Part shown: positions 1-7,142 of the stretch, one piece after another | How positions within the stretch are numbered: the stretch's first letter is position 1 | Layout: each line of letters starts with the position of its first letter | Origin: Oscillospiraceae bacterium | GTDB taxonomy: Bacteria > Bacillota > Clostridia > Oscillospirales > Ruminococcaceae | Length of the DNA: 49,108 nucleotides | Assembly: GCA_015067315.1 (NCBI GenBank) | Contig: SVMR01000013.1 | Location: 1-49,108 of the forward strand | Direction of reading: 5' to 3' | Program-made: the position numbers and the translations under genes | The notes under the pieces: model-generated | What the model was told of the DNA's origin: nothing | Databases searched by the model: none | Seen by the model: the letters and a program-made list of their open reading frames with translations, nothing else

Positions 1-830
1 ATGCAGAGAAAAACTTCCAGGTTGTTGAAGAAGCAGCCGGAACTGACAAAATTTTGGAAGGAACTGTTGTCGAAGTCGTCAAAGGCGGCGTTATCGTTGT
101 AACTGATGGTGTTCGCGTATTCATCCCCGCTTCCCAGGCAACTGCTTCCAGAAACGAAGCCCTTGAAGGTCTTCTTAAACAGAACGTAAAATTCCGCGTT
201 CTTGAAGTTAACGCACAGCGCAAACGCGCAATCGGCTCCATCAAATCCGTTCTTTCCGAAGAAAGAAAAGCAAGACAGGCTGCTTTCTGGGAAAACATCG
301 AAGCAGGCCAGGTATTCCAGGGCAAAGTTAAATCCCTCACTTCCTACGGCGCATTCGTTGATCTCGGCGGCGTTGACGGAATGGTTCACGTTTCCGAACT
401 TTCCTGGCTCCGCGTTGCAAAACCTGCTGATATCGTAAAAGTCGGCGACGTTCTCGAAGTATTCGTAAAAGACGTTGACAAAGAAGCAAAGAAAATCAGC
501 CTCGGTTACAAAAAAGAAGAGGACAACCCCTGGGAAATCCTCAAGAGAGATTATCCTGTCGGCACCGCAGCAAAAGCAAAAATCGTCAGCATGACTGCTT
601 TCGGCGCATTTGCTAACCTCATTCCCGGAATCGACGGCCTTATCCACATCTCCCAGATCTCTCACGAACGCGTTGCAAAACCCGAAGATGTTCTTTCTGT
701 CGGTCAGGAAGTTGACGTCAAAATCACCGACATTGATTTTGACAAACACCGCGTTTCCTTCTCCATGAAAGCTCTCATCGAAGCTCCCGCAAAAGAAGAA
801 GCTGAAGAAGAAGCACCCGTTGAAGAATAA
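1..830 (+). CDS. rpsA: 30S ribosomal protein S1, C-terminal part (5' truncated by window edge)
   Basis: RNA-binding S1-domain protein that helps mRNA bind the 30S subunit. The reading frame is open from base 3 to the TAA ending at 830, so the start lies outside the window and the apparent TTG at 54 is internal. Three OB-fold S1 repeats are visible: a first one starting near EGTVVEVVKGG, a second with GKVKSLTSYGAFVDLGG and a third with AKIVSMTAFGAFANL and DGLIHISQIS. The acidic tail (KEEAEEEAPVEE) is common in bacterial S1. In many Clostridia this protein is fused to or follows IspH; the missing N-terminus means this cannot be judged here. A strong terminator follows 20 bp after the stop. Confidence 0.9.
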   Translation, partial: AEKNFQVVEEAAGTDKILEGTVVEVVKGGVIVVTDGVRVFIPASQATASRNEALEGLLKQNVKFRVLEVNAQRKRAIGSIKSVLSEERKARQAAFWENIEAGQVFQGKVKSLTSYGAFVDLGGVDGMVHVSELSWLRVAKPADIVKVGDVLEVFVKDVDKEAKKISLGYKKEEDNPWEILKRDYPVGTAAKAKIVSMTAFGAFANLIPGIDGLIHISQISHERVAKPEDVLSVGQEVDVKITDIDFDKHRVSFSMKALIEAPAKEEAEEEAPVEE

Positions 831-850
831 TCAATAATTGATTATACATA

Positions 851-880
851 AAAGACCGCTGCACCCGCAACGGTCTTTTT
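851..880 (+). terminator. Intrinsic terminator after rpsA
   Basis: Arms AAAGACCG (851-858) and CGGTCTTT (871-878) are perfect complements and run into a T-rich tract. The position just after the S1 stop codon fits termination of that transcript. Confidence 0.85.
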
Positions 881-912
881 TTATTATTTTATTAAAAAAT
901 TGAAAATTTTGC

Positions 913-941
913 TTGACAAAAGGATTTTTGTGTGGTATTAT
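913..941 (+). promoter_or_regulatory. Sigma-A promoter of tRNA-Arg
   Basis: TTGACA at 913-918, a 17-bp spacer, and TATTAT at 936-941. The tRNA starts 27 bp downstream, so this promoter drives the tRNA alone. Confidence 0.8.
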
Positions 942-967
942 ATCAAACGCGATATGAATTGCAACCT

Positions 968-1044
968 GCGTTGCTAGCTCAGTTGGATAGAGTGACTGAC
1001 TACGAATCAGTAGGCCAGGGGTTCGAGTCCCTTGCAGCGCACCA
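968..1044 (+). tRNA. tRNA-Arg (anticodon ACG)
   Basis: The sequence folds as a complete cloverleaf. Acceptor GCGTTGC (968-974) pairs with GCAGCGC (1034-1040) with one wobble, the D-loop contains AGCTCAGTTGG, the anticodon loop reads CTACGAA with anticodon ACG, and the T-loop contains GGTTCGAGTCC. CCA is encoded at 1042-1044. ACG is read as ICG after adenosine deamination and decodes CGU/CGC/CGA. It has its own promoter and terminator. Confidence 0.95.
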
Positions 1045-1047
1045 TTA

Positions 1048-1078
1048 AAAGCGACAGACTTTTGTCTGCCGCTTTTTT
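1048..1078 (+). terminator. Intrinsic terminator after tRNA-Arg
   Basis: AAAGCGACAGAC (1048-1059) pairs with GTCTGCCGCTTT (1064-1075), with one mismatch and a short T loop, and is followed by TTT. The large repeat block begins directly after it. Confidence 0.85.
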
Positions 1079-1099
1079 GTTTTGTTTTATTTTGTTTTG

Positions 1100-1806
1100 T
1101 CATTCTGTGCGAAGCGAAAGGATTCCCGGAGGACGATAGCCTCTCTTGTCAAAGGAGACTCCCCTGTTAGGGGAGATGTCTGCGAAGCAGACAGAGGGGT
1201 TGCCGTTTGCGGCTGAGCAAGGGGGACCATCGAAGATGGTGGAGGGATTCTTTTTAATGCAAAGCTGAAAGTTAATTGGAACTCCGTAGGGGCGACCCTT
1301 GTGGTCGCCCGCAAAAAAGAAACCCGGAGGGCATTAGCCTTCCCAGAGGGGAAGGTGGATTTTCTGCAACTTGTTGCAGAAAAGACGAAAGAGGGATTGC
1401 CAAGAACCCGGAGGACGATAGCCTCCCTTGTTAAAGGGAGGTGGCATTTCCGCAGGAAATGACGGAGGGATTCCTCTTTAAAATACCGGTAAATTATAAA
1501 AGAATCCCCCAGTCACGCAAATGTTCTTAAAAGCGTGACAGCCCCCTTTAGGCAAGGGGGCCTTTCTTATAAAAAACGGGCGACCGCAAGTGTCGCCCCC
1601 ATATTGTTTCAATAAACCTCATTGCGTTACGGTAGGGAACGTCGTCCCCGACGTTCCGTAAAAAAACATTTCCACCCTTTCGTCTTTTTCGTCGGCAAGC
1701 CACCGAAAAATCCACCTCCCCTGATAGGGGAGGCTTAAAAGAATCCCCCGGTCACGCACCTATTCTCAAAGGCGTGACAGCCTCCCTTTGACAAGGGAGC
1801 CTTTTT
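1100..1806. repeat. Intergenic hairpin-repeat block 1 (about seven modules)
   Basis: No gene is supported in this stretch of about 700 bp. It is a mosaic of short inverted repeats. Modules in plus orientation: 1120-1254 (composite), 1318-1400 (CCTTCCC/GGGGAAGG arms, inner stem TTTTCTGCA/TGCAGAAAA) and 1408-1475 (CCTCCCTT/AAAGGGAGG arms, inner ATTTCC/GGAAAT, then GGAGGGATT). Modules in minus orientation: 1501-1565 and 1737-1806 (both with inner TCACGC/GCGTGA) and 1665-1735 (CCTCCCC/GGGGAGG). Between them are a GGGCGACC/GGTCGCCC palindrome (1290-1312) and a GGAACG/CGTTCC unit (1625-1660). Open frames through the block are by-products of the repeats. A stretch of about 180 bp recurs almost unchanged at 13618-13800. 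Confidence 0.85.
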
Positions 1807-1812
1807 TAAACG

Positions 1813-2472
1813 TCAATATTTCTTTGCGATTTTATAGCTGTAAACCACACAAATTACGGTATCGGTTAACAGCAGACCGAGAGCGACACACATTGCGGTA
1901 TAGCCTTCAAGAAAAATTCCGGCAATAACCGTAAGGATTCCGATTATTATAAAAGAAATTCCGCCGAAAAGCTGGCATTTTTTCCAGGTGACGTCATTTT
2001 TGGTGCTCCAGGAGGTGCGAAGTCCGATCAGGGAATTGTTCCGGAGCTTCGGCATGAAGTTTCCGGTTATAACAAGTCCGATTCCGAAAAGAACGCAGAA
2101 AAGCTGGTTTATATCCGTTTCGTGAGCATAACCCATTCCTGCCGCGGCGGTAAAATCCCTGTAAAGGAAATAGCAGTGCTCAATGGTGAAAAAAACGGAA
2201 AGCCCCATTCCGGTATAAAAAACGATTTTTTCGTTGTTGCTTCCGTTTTCCTCATGTTTTGCGGCGATTTTTGCCATCCAAAGCATAAAAAATCCCATTC
2301 CGACGGTTATGGCAGGAAAAAGCAGGGTTTCATATTTGCTTCCGAAGCGGTCGATTTCTCCGGCAAAATTATAATGGGCGGGAATTGTTTCCGGAAGAAA
2401 GGGAAGCGCGGCAACGGTTATCAGAAGAGGAAGAAACATCAGCGCGAAATACAGGATTCTTTTTTTATTCAT
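1813..2472 (-). CDS. SdpI/DUF1648-family membrane protein
   Basis: Integral membrane protein of 219 aa with about six predicted transmembrane helices. The N-terminal part has the DUF1648 signature (LPETIPAHYNFAGEIDRFGSK). The C-terminal part has the SdpI-type segment (MPKLRNNSLIGLRT, then STKNDVTW). In Bacillus subtilis SdpI gives immunity to the SdpC toxin and controls SdpR at the membrane; most family members in other species have no proven function. The start codon lies inside the 3' end of the preceding sdpR-like gene (8-nt overlap), so the two are translationally coupled. No SdpC-like toxin gene is in the window, so an immunity role is only a possibility. Confidence 0.85.
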   Translation of the reverse strand: MNKKRILYFALMFLPLLITVAALPFLPETIPAHYNFAGEIDRFGSKYETLLFPAITVGMGFFMLWMAKIAAKHEENGSNNEKIVFYTGMGLSVFFTIEHCYFLYRDFTAAAGMGYAHETDINQLFCVLFGIGLVITGNFMPKLRNNSLIGLRTSWSTKNDVTWKKCQLFGGISFIIIGILTVIAGIFLEGYTAMCVALGLLLTDTVICVVYSYKIAKKY

Positions 2473-2740
2473 CGTTTTTGCCTCCTTTAAGAACGCTTAT
2501 CCAGACAATGGCTTCATCAAGAACGGTCAGATTCAGTTCGTAGCAGATGAAATTTTTTTCCTTCGTTTCATAAATAAGCCCGGATTTTTTGAGTTTTGAA
2601 AGGTGATATGAAAGAGCCTGGGGCGAAAGTCCGACGGATTTTGCAAGGTCGCCGGAATTTATTTTTCCTTCCCGGAGTTTTTGAAGAATTTTCCGTTTTG
2701 TTTCGTCGCCGAGAGCGGAAAGAACTTCGCCTGCGGACAT
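2465..2740 (-). CDS. ArsR-family HTH repressor (SdpR-like)
   Basis: Small winged-helix regulator of 91 aa. The order is an N-terminal helix with LSALGDETKRKILQKL, the recognition HTH with KSVGLSPQALSYHLSKLKKSG, then the beta wing (YETKEKNFICYELN). It lacks the paired cysteines of metal-sensing ArsR proteins, which fits an SdpR-type autorepressor. It is the first gene of a two-gene operon with the SdpI-like protein. A perfect 11-bp inverted repeat right after the -10 box is the probable operator. An AGGGGTGG-type SD precedes the ATG. Confidence 0.87.
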   Translation of the reverse strand: MSAGEVLSALGDETKRKILQKLREGKINSGDLAKSVGLSPQALSYHLSKLKKSGLIYETKEKNFICYELNLTVLDEAIVWISVLKGGKNDE

Positions 2741-2755
2741 AAAACCACCCCTCCG

Positions 2756-2811
2756 ATCTATTTAAAAATTTCTTTAAATAGATTGTAGCAGATTATGCAT
2801 AATTTTGTCAA
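2756..2811 (-). promoter_or_regulatory. Promoter and palindromic operator of the sdpR-sdpI-like operon
   Basis: On the minus strand, TTGACA (2806-2811) is followed by an 18-bp spacer and TACAAT (2782-2787). ATCTATTTAAA (2756-2766) and TTTAAATAGAT (2773-2783) form a perfect inverted repeat with a 6-bp centre. It overlaps the end of the -10 box and covers the expected transcription start. This is a classic place for an autorepressor to bind; the assignment to the ArsR protein is inferred from adjacency. Confidence 0.8.
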
Positions 2812-2850
2812 TATGAAGGAAGAAAATCTTTCGTTTTTTAAATAAAAATA

Positions 2851-2879
2851 TTGCGAAACGGATTTTTTGTGAGTATAAT
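2851..2879 (+). promoter_or_regulatory. Promoter of guaA
   Basis: TTGCGA (2851-2856), 17-bp spacer, TATAAT (2874-2879). Only about 45 nt separate the expected start point from the ATG, so there is no room for a purine riboswitch. Confidence 0.75.
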
Positions 2880-2929
2880 AAATCTATTAGGATTATCTAA
2901 AATCTCTGTTGTATATAGGAGGAATTTTC

Positions 2930-3928
2930 ATGTCCAGCATTCGTCCCGAAAATATGGAACGTATCACAACTCCCGAACTTGCCGAAAAATTCATTGAAGA
3001 ACAGGTTGCCGAAATTAAAGCGCAGGTCGGCGACAAAAAAGTTCTTCTTGCTCTTTCCGGCGGAGTTGATTCTTCCGTTGTTGCGGCTATCCTTATCAAA
3101 GCAATCGGCAAACAGCTTGTTTGCGTTCACGTTAACCACGGTCTTATGCGCAAGAACGAATCCGAAAACGTAATCGAAGTTTTCAGAAACCAGCTTGACG
3201 CAAACCTTATTTATGTTGACGCAACCGACCGTTTCCTTGATCTTCTTGCGGGAGTTTCCGAACCCGAAAGAAAGAGAAAAATCATCGGAAAAGAATTCAT
3301 CGAAGTTTTTGCGGACGAAGCACGCAAACTCGAAGGCGTTGAATTCCTTGCGCAGGGAACGATTTATCCCGACATCCTCGAAAGCATCAAAGCCGCTGAA
3401 GGCAAAAAAGCGGTCAAGAGCCACCACAACGTCGGAGGACTTCCTGAAGACCTTAATTTCGAACTTGTTGAACCCATTAAACTTCTCTTTAAAGATGAAG
3501 TACGCGTTGTTGGCGAGGCTCTGGGTCTTCCTCACGGCATGGTTTACCGCCAGCCGTTCCCGGGTCCCGGTCTTGGCGTTCGTTGCCTCGGCGCAATCAC
3601 CCGTGACCGCCTTGCGGCTCTCCGTGAAGCGGACGCAATTCTTCGCGAAGAATTTGCAAACAACGGACTTGCGGAAAAAGTATGGCAGTATTTCATCGTT
3701 GTTCCGGACATCAAGAGCGTCGGCGTAAAAGACGAAAGCCGTTACGAAGGCTGGCCCGCAATTATCCGCGCGGTCAACACCAAAGACGCAATGTCCGCAA
3801 CCATTGAGGAAATTCCCTATGCGGTTCTTCATAAAGTTACCGACAGAATCACCCACGAGGTTGAAGGCATCAACCGCGTTCTTTATGACCTTACTCCGAA
3901 GCCTATCGGTACAATAGAGTGGGAATAA
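2930..3928 (+). CDS. guaA: GMP synthase, ATP-pyrophosphatase and dimerization domains only
   Basis: Converts XMP to GMP through an adenylyl-XMP intermediate, in de novo guanine nucleotide synthesis. The 332-aa protein starts with a short helix and reaches the PP-loop SGGVDSS at residues 43-49. It has HVNHGLMR, the XMP-binding QPFPGPGLGVR segment and the C-terminal GMP synthase domain ending KPIGTIEWE. The N-terminal glutamine amidotransferase domain of about 190 aa found in standard bacterial GuaA is absent, so this corresponds to the separate PPase subunit of two-subunit (archaeal-type) enzymes. The ATG at 2930 is chosen because AGGAGG lies 7 nt before it; an in-frame TTG at 2909 would place that SD inside the gene. 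No amidotransferase partner gene is in the window. Confidence 0.93.
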   Translation: MSSIRPENMERITTPELAEKFIEEQVAEIKAQVGDKKVLLALSGGVDSSVVAAILIKAIGKQLVCVHVNHGLMRKNESENVIEVFRNQLDANLIYVDATDRFLDLLAGVSEPERKRKIIGKEFIEVFADEARKLEGVEFLAQGTIYPDILESIKAAEGKKAVKSHHNVGGLPEDLNFELVEPIKLLFKDEVRVVGEALGLPHGMVYRQPFPGPGLGVRCLGAITRDRLAALREADAILREEFANNGLAEKVWQYFIVVPDIKSVGVKDESRYEGWPAIIRAVNTKDAMSATIEEIPYAVLHKVTDRITHEVEGINRVLYDLTPKPIGTIEWE

Positions 3929-3950
3929 TTTTCCTGTAAATTAAAATTCA

Positions 3951-3995
3951 AAAAAAGCCGCAAACCCGTATAAAGAAAAGGTTTGCGGCTTTTCG
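3951..3995 (+). terminator. Intrinsic terminator after guaA
   Basis: AAGCCGCAAACC (3955-3966) and GGTTTGCGGCTT (3980-3991) form a perfect 12-bp stem, followed by a T-rich stretch. Confidence 0.88.
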
Positions 3996-4038
3996 TTTTT
4001 CGTTTCATATTGATTTGCGGAACATTTGCGGTATTTGT

Positions 4039-4067
4039 TTGTATTTCCCCGCTTTTTGCGTTATAAT
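4039..4067 (+). promoter_or_regulatory. Probable promoter of the M20 peptidase gene
   Basis: TATAAT at 4062-4067, preceded at 17 bp by TTGTAT (4039-4044). The -10 is perfect and the -35 is weak. Confidence 0.6.
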
Positions 4068-4096
4068 CTAACCATAATAAAAAGGGGTGAAAAACA

Positions 4097-5272
4097 ATGG
4101 GTTTTAAATATATTTCCGATGATATCCGTGAGCATATAATCGAAACCGCTCACGCAATTCATAAGAATCCCGAACTCAGCCACAAGGAATTCGATACAAC
4201 CGCGCTTTTGAAAAGCGAACTTGAAAAACTCGGAATCGAGCTTCCGGAAGAACAGCCGAAAACCGGCGTTATCGGTATTCTTCGGGGAAATCTTCCCGGT
4301 CCGACAATCGCGGTAAGAGCGGATATAGATGCGCTTCCCATAAACGAAAATTCCGCACATGAAATCTGTTCGGAAAATTGCGGAGTAATGCATGCCTGCG
4401 GACATGATTTCCATACAGCTTCTCTTCTCGGAGCGGTTATGGCCCTTGCGGAAAAAAAGGATACCCTTCCGGGAAAGGTTCTTTTTGTTTTCCAACCGGG
4501 CGAAGAACAGGGAACAGGCGCGGACGAAGTTATGGATACCGGGATTTTTGAAAAATATCCGCCGGAAGCCTTCTTTTCCCTTCACGTAAAACCGGATATT
4601 CCCGCCGGAAAAATCGGAATCCGCAAAGGTCCGATTATGGCGGCGCTTTGCTGTTTCAGCATTGATATCAACGGAAAAGGCGGTCACGGCGCAACCCCGC
4701 ACCTTGCCGTTGACCCGATTGTTGCCGCAACAAGGACTGTTGATGCTCTTCAATGCATCCGTTCCCGCTGGATGGATCCGGCGCAGCCTTTTACTCTTTC
4801 CGTCTGCTCGATACACGGCGGAACGGCTTACAACGTAATTCCGGATAACGTGCATATTGAGGGAACTTTCCGCTATGCCGTGCCTTCATACAGAGAAAGC
4901 GTGAAGGAGCAGATTGTCAGAATTTCCGAATCTGTCGCAAACGCCCATGGCTGCACCGCGGAATGCCGCTTTTTCCATGAATCCGTTCCCCTCGTAAACG
5001 ACGATAAACTTGCGGAAATTGCTTTTGAAGCCGCCGGGGAACTCTTCGGAAAAGAAAGCATTGTTGAACAGAATTTCTGGATGGCGTCCGAGGACTTCAG
5101 CCTTTACAGAAGAATTGCGCCGATTTTCATGTATCATATGGGAGTCGGAAAAGCGGACGGTTCTTCCGCGGGTCTTCATACTCCCGACCTTTTTGTTCCG
5201 GACGAAACCGCGCCTTTCTGCGCGGAACTCATTGCGGGAACCGTTCTTAAAGCGCTTGAAAAAACAGAATAA
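4097..5272 (+). CDS. M20D-family metallopeptidase/amidohydrolase
   Basis: Zinc- or cobalt-type amidohydrolase of 391 aa, cytoplasmic, related to hippurate hydrolases and N-acyl-amino-acid or N-acetyl-diaminopimelate deacetylases. Metal and catalytic motifs are present: MHACGHDFH at about 98-106 (Cys101 and His103 as in M20D) and GEEQ at 135-138 (Glu136/137). A dimerization lid begins near GKGGHGATPH and the last metal ligand is in the GLHTPDLFV region. Substrate cannot be told from sequence. A good SD (AAAGGGGTG) precedes the ATG. It is monocistronic, with repeat block 2 directly behind it. Confidence 0.88.
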   Translation: MGFKYISDDIREHIIETAHAIHKNPELSHKEFDTTALLKSELEKLGIELPEEQPKTGVIGILRGNLPGPTIAVRADIDALPINENSAHEICSENCGVMHACGHDFHTASLLGAVMALAEKKDTLPGKVLFVFQPGEEQGTGADEVMDTGIFEKYPPEAFFSLHVKPDIPAGKIGIRKGPIMAALCCFSIDINGKGGHGATPHLAVDPIVAATRTVDALQCIRSRWMDPAQPFTLSVCSIHGGTAYNVIPDNVHIEGTFRYAVPSYRESVKEQIVRISESVANAHGCTAECRFFHESVPLVNDDKLAEIAFEAAGELFGKESIVEQNFWMASEDFSLYRRIAPIFMYHMGVGKADGSSAGLHTPDLFVPDETAPFCAELIAGTVLKALEKTE

Positions 5273-5314
5273 GAAAACAGCTTGCGGGCACTTCTGAAAA
5301 GGAGTGCTCTTTCT

Positions 5315-5644
5315 TTTCAGCCTCCCCTATCAGGGGAGGTGGATTTTTCAGCGGCTTGCCGCAGAAAAAGACGGAAGGGTGGAAACGTTTTTTTTGCATT
5401 TTTTCGGCGGGCGAATAGGCCCCCTTGCCTAAAGGGGGCTGGATTTTTTACCGCCTGCGGTTAAAAAAGACTGGGGGATTCTGTATGGATTACCAGGCTG
5501 TTTTAAATTGAGCGGGAGCAAGCCCCCGCCATGCGTTAATTTGGTTCGAAACCGCAAGACGTACAGGGTTACAATCCCTCAGTCAAAAATCAAAGATTTT
5601 CGACAGCTCCCTTTGCACAAGGGAGCCGATCCTCCGGGAAGGCT
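5315..5644. repeat. Intergenic hairpin-repeat block 2
   Basis: Between the M20 gene and the trigger-factor-like gene there is no supported ORF. Modules: 5318-5395 (plus; CCTCCCC/GGGGAGG arms and an inner stem around GCGGC/GCCGC), 5417-5482 (plus; CCCCCTTG/AAGGGGG, inner ACCGC/GCGGT, ending GGGGGATTCTGTATGG) and 5574-5640 (minus; AATCCCTC, inner AAAATC/GATTTT, CTCCCTTTG/CAAGGGAG). The tail after the second module (TGTATGGATTACC, then TGTTTTAAATTG) recurs after the module at 6785-6866. Confidence 0.8.
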
Positions 5645-5676
5645 AAAAAAAGAGGCGCTTCGTAATGAAGCACCTC
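5645..5676 (-). terminator. Intrinsic terminator of the trigger-factor-like gene
   Basis: Read on the minus strand, GAGGTGCTTC and GAAGCGCCTC (plus-strand 5667-5676 and 5652-5661) pair around a 5-nt loop and are followed by a run of seven T. It is almost identical to the nagB terminator at 7143-7174. Confidence 0.85.
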
Positions 5677-5700
5677 CGTTGGGATAATTTTTATATTGTA

Positions 5701-6678
5701 TCAGTGGCAGTGGCAATGGCAGTGGTCGTGACCGCATCCTTCGGTTACAACAGCGTTTTCGCGGATAAGGCGCATGACTTTTCCGATGAGCACGCTGCGG
5801 GAAATTTCTTTTTTGATTTCTTCGTCGCAATGTTCCTTGAGGAATTCAACAGGCATACCGTTCTGTGCCGCGAGCATGGAAAAAGCTTTTTCAAGATCCT
5901 GCTCATCGACGGAAAGATTTTCGAGTTCGGCGATTTTGTCGATAACAGCCTGTCCGCGAAGGGTTTCAACAGCTTTTTCGCGGATTTCTTCTCTGATCTG
6001 TTCTTCGGTTGTGCCGCTGAACTGGCAGTACATTTCAAGATTAAGTCCGTGCTGCGCCATATCTTCGGAAAGTCTTGCGATATGCTCGTCAAGTTCGCGC
6101 TCGATTTCCTCATCGGAAGGGGTATATTCGAGGGATTCCGCCGCTTTTGCGAAAAGTTTGTCCTGGAGTTCAATTTCGGAATTTTCGTCGGCATAATCCT
6201 GCATGGAAACCGCAAGTTTTTCGCGGAATTCTTCCATTGTTTCGCAGTTTCCGAATTTTTTTGCAAAATCGTCGTTAAGTTCATATTTTGAATGTTCGTG
6301 TATTTCGTGAATTTTGCATTTGAATTCCGCGGGTTTTCCGGCAAGGTTTTCCGCGTGATACTGCTCGGGGAAGGTTACCATAACGCTTGTTTCCTCGCCG
6401 ATTTTTTTGCCGACAAGCTGTTCTTCAAAACCGGGAATGAACATTCCGCTTCCGAGGGTGAGGGACTGTTTTTCCGCGGTGCCGCCGGCAAACTGTTCGC
6501 CTTCGCAAAAACCTGCATAGTCAAGAATTACTTCGTCGCCAAGCTTTGCGGGGCGGTCGGTGACGTTTTTGGTTTTCGGGTTTTCCGCAAGAATATGTTC
6601 AAGCTGATGTTCAACTTCATGTTCGGTTACGATATGGCGTTCAAAAGAAGCCTCGAGGCCTTTGTAAACAAAACTCAT
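5701..6678 (-). CDS. Trigger-factor-like chaperone lacking the ribosome-binding domain
   Basis: Peptidyl-prolyl isomerase/chaperone of 325 aa. An FKBP-type PPIase domain (about residues 45-128: GDEVILDYAGF, FIPGFEEQLVGKKIGEE, VTFPEQYHAENLAGK) is followed by the trigger-factor C-terminal helical domain (from about 135). Standard trigger factors are about 430 aa and begin with a ribosome-binding domain of about 110 aa containing the GFRxGKxP loop; it is missing here. The last residues, GCGHDHCHCHCH, form a His/Cys tail suited to metal binding, as in SlyD. The ATG at 6678 is preferred because AAGGAG lies just before it; an upstream in-frame ATG has no SD. It has its own promoter and terminator. 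A second, full-length trigger factor elsewhere in the genome is possible. Confidence 0.85.
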   Translation of the reverse strand: MSFVYKGLEASFERHIVTEHEVEHQLEHILAENPKTKNVTDRPAKLGDEVILDYAGFCEGEQFAGGTAEKQSLTLGSGMFIPGFEEQLVGKKIGEETSVMVTFPEQYHAENLAGKPAEFKCKIHEIHEHSKYELNDDFAKKFGNCETMEEFREKLAVSMQDYADENSEIELQDKLFAKAAESLEYTPSDEEIERELDEHIARLSEDMAQHGLNLEMYCQFSGTTEEQIREEIREKAVETLRGQAVIDKIAELENLSVDEQDLEKAFSMLAAQNGMPVEFLKEHCDEEIKKEISRSVLIGKVMRLIRENAVVTEGCGHDHCHCHCH

Positions 6679-6720
6679 AGTGTTTCTCCTTATATTTGAA
6701 TAAATATGCATAACATTAAA

Positions 6721-6749
6721 ATGTTAACCCGTTTCAGCCGATTTGTCAA
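6721..6749 (-). promoter_or_regulatory. Promoter of the trigger-factor-like gene
   Basis: Minus-strand TTGACA (6744-6749), 17-bp spacer, TAACAT (6721-6726). A small inverted repeat TAACATT/AATGTTA (6711-6726) overlaps the -10 box and could be an operator or chance. Confidence 0.7.
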
Positions 6750-6783
6750 GCAAAAAGCAAATAAAAGCTGTATTTTTCCGAAA

Positions 6784-7142
6784 AGGCCTCCTTGTTAAAG
6801 GGGGCTGTCACGCATTTAAGAACAGGTGCGTGACCGGGGGATTCTGTATGGATTACCGGCTGTTTTAAATTGGACGTTTTTTTGCGGAACGTCAGGGACG
6901 GCGTTCCCTACCGTAATGCAATAAGGTTTATTGAAACAATGTAGGGGCGACCCTTGCGGTCACCTGTTTTTTTAATTATCCGCCCGTTTGGTAATTGGAC
7001 GGGGTTTTCTCTCCCTCAGTCAGCTTCGCTGACAGCTCCCTCGTCAGAGGGAGCCTGCCCTCCGGGTTGCTTGGTAATCCCTCTTTCGTCACGCCTACGG
7101 CGTGCCACCTTCCCCCGGGGAAGGCTGACCGGACCGGAAGGC
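6784..7142. repeat. Intergenic hairpin-repeat block 3
   Basis: No gene is seen. Modules: 6785-6866 (plus; inner TCACGC/GCGTGA with a long loop, ending GGGGGATTCTGTATGG), 6890-6965 (minus copy of the GGAACG/CGTTCC plus GTAGGGGCGACC unit), 7012-7058 (minus; AATCCCTC-like start TCCCTCAGTC, inner CAGC/GCTG, CTCCC/GGGAG) and 7078-7130 (minus; AATCCCTC, inner CACGCC/GGCGTG, CCTTCCCC/GGGGAAGG). The block ends at the nagB terminator. Confidence 0.8.

Noticed and set aside
1087-1314. Open reading frame on the minus strand through the repeat block
   Set aside because: It has no SD and follows the repeats exactly; a similar peptide recurs inside repeat block 5, so it is produced by the repeats, not a gene.
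1100-1806. Possible CRISPR array
   Set aside because: The repeats are not evenly spaced, occur in both orientations, vary in the core, have no unique spacers, and no cas genes are present.
2880-2929. Purine riboswitch before guaA
   Set aside because: The leader of about 45 nt is too short and lacks the conserved purine-aptamer core.
2897-3856. Long minus-strand frame opposite guaA
   Set aside because: Phe/Lys/Asn-rich shadow of the guaA coding frame without an SD; guaA itself is unmistakable.
5279-5464. Short plus-strand frames after the M20 gene
   Set aside because: They read through repeat modules, have no SD and no similarity to known proteins.
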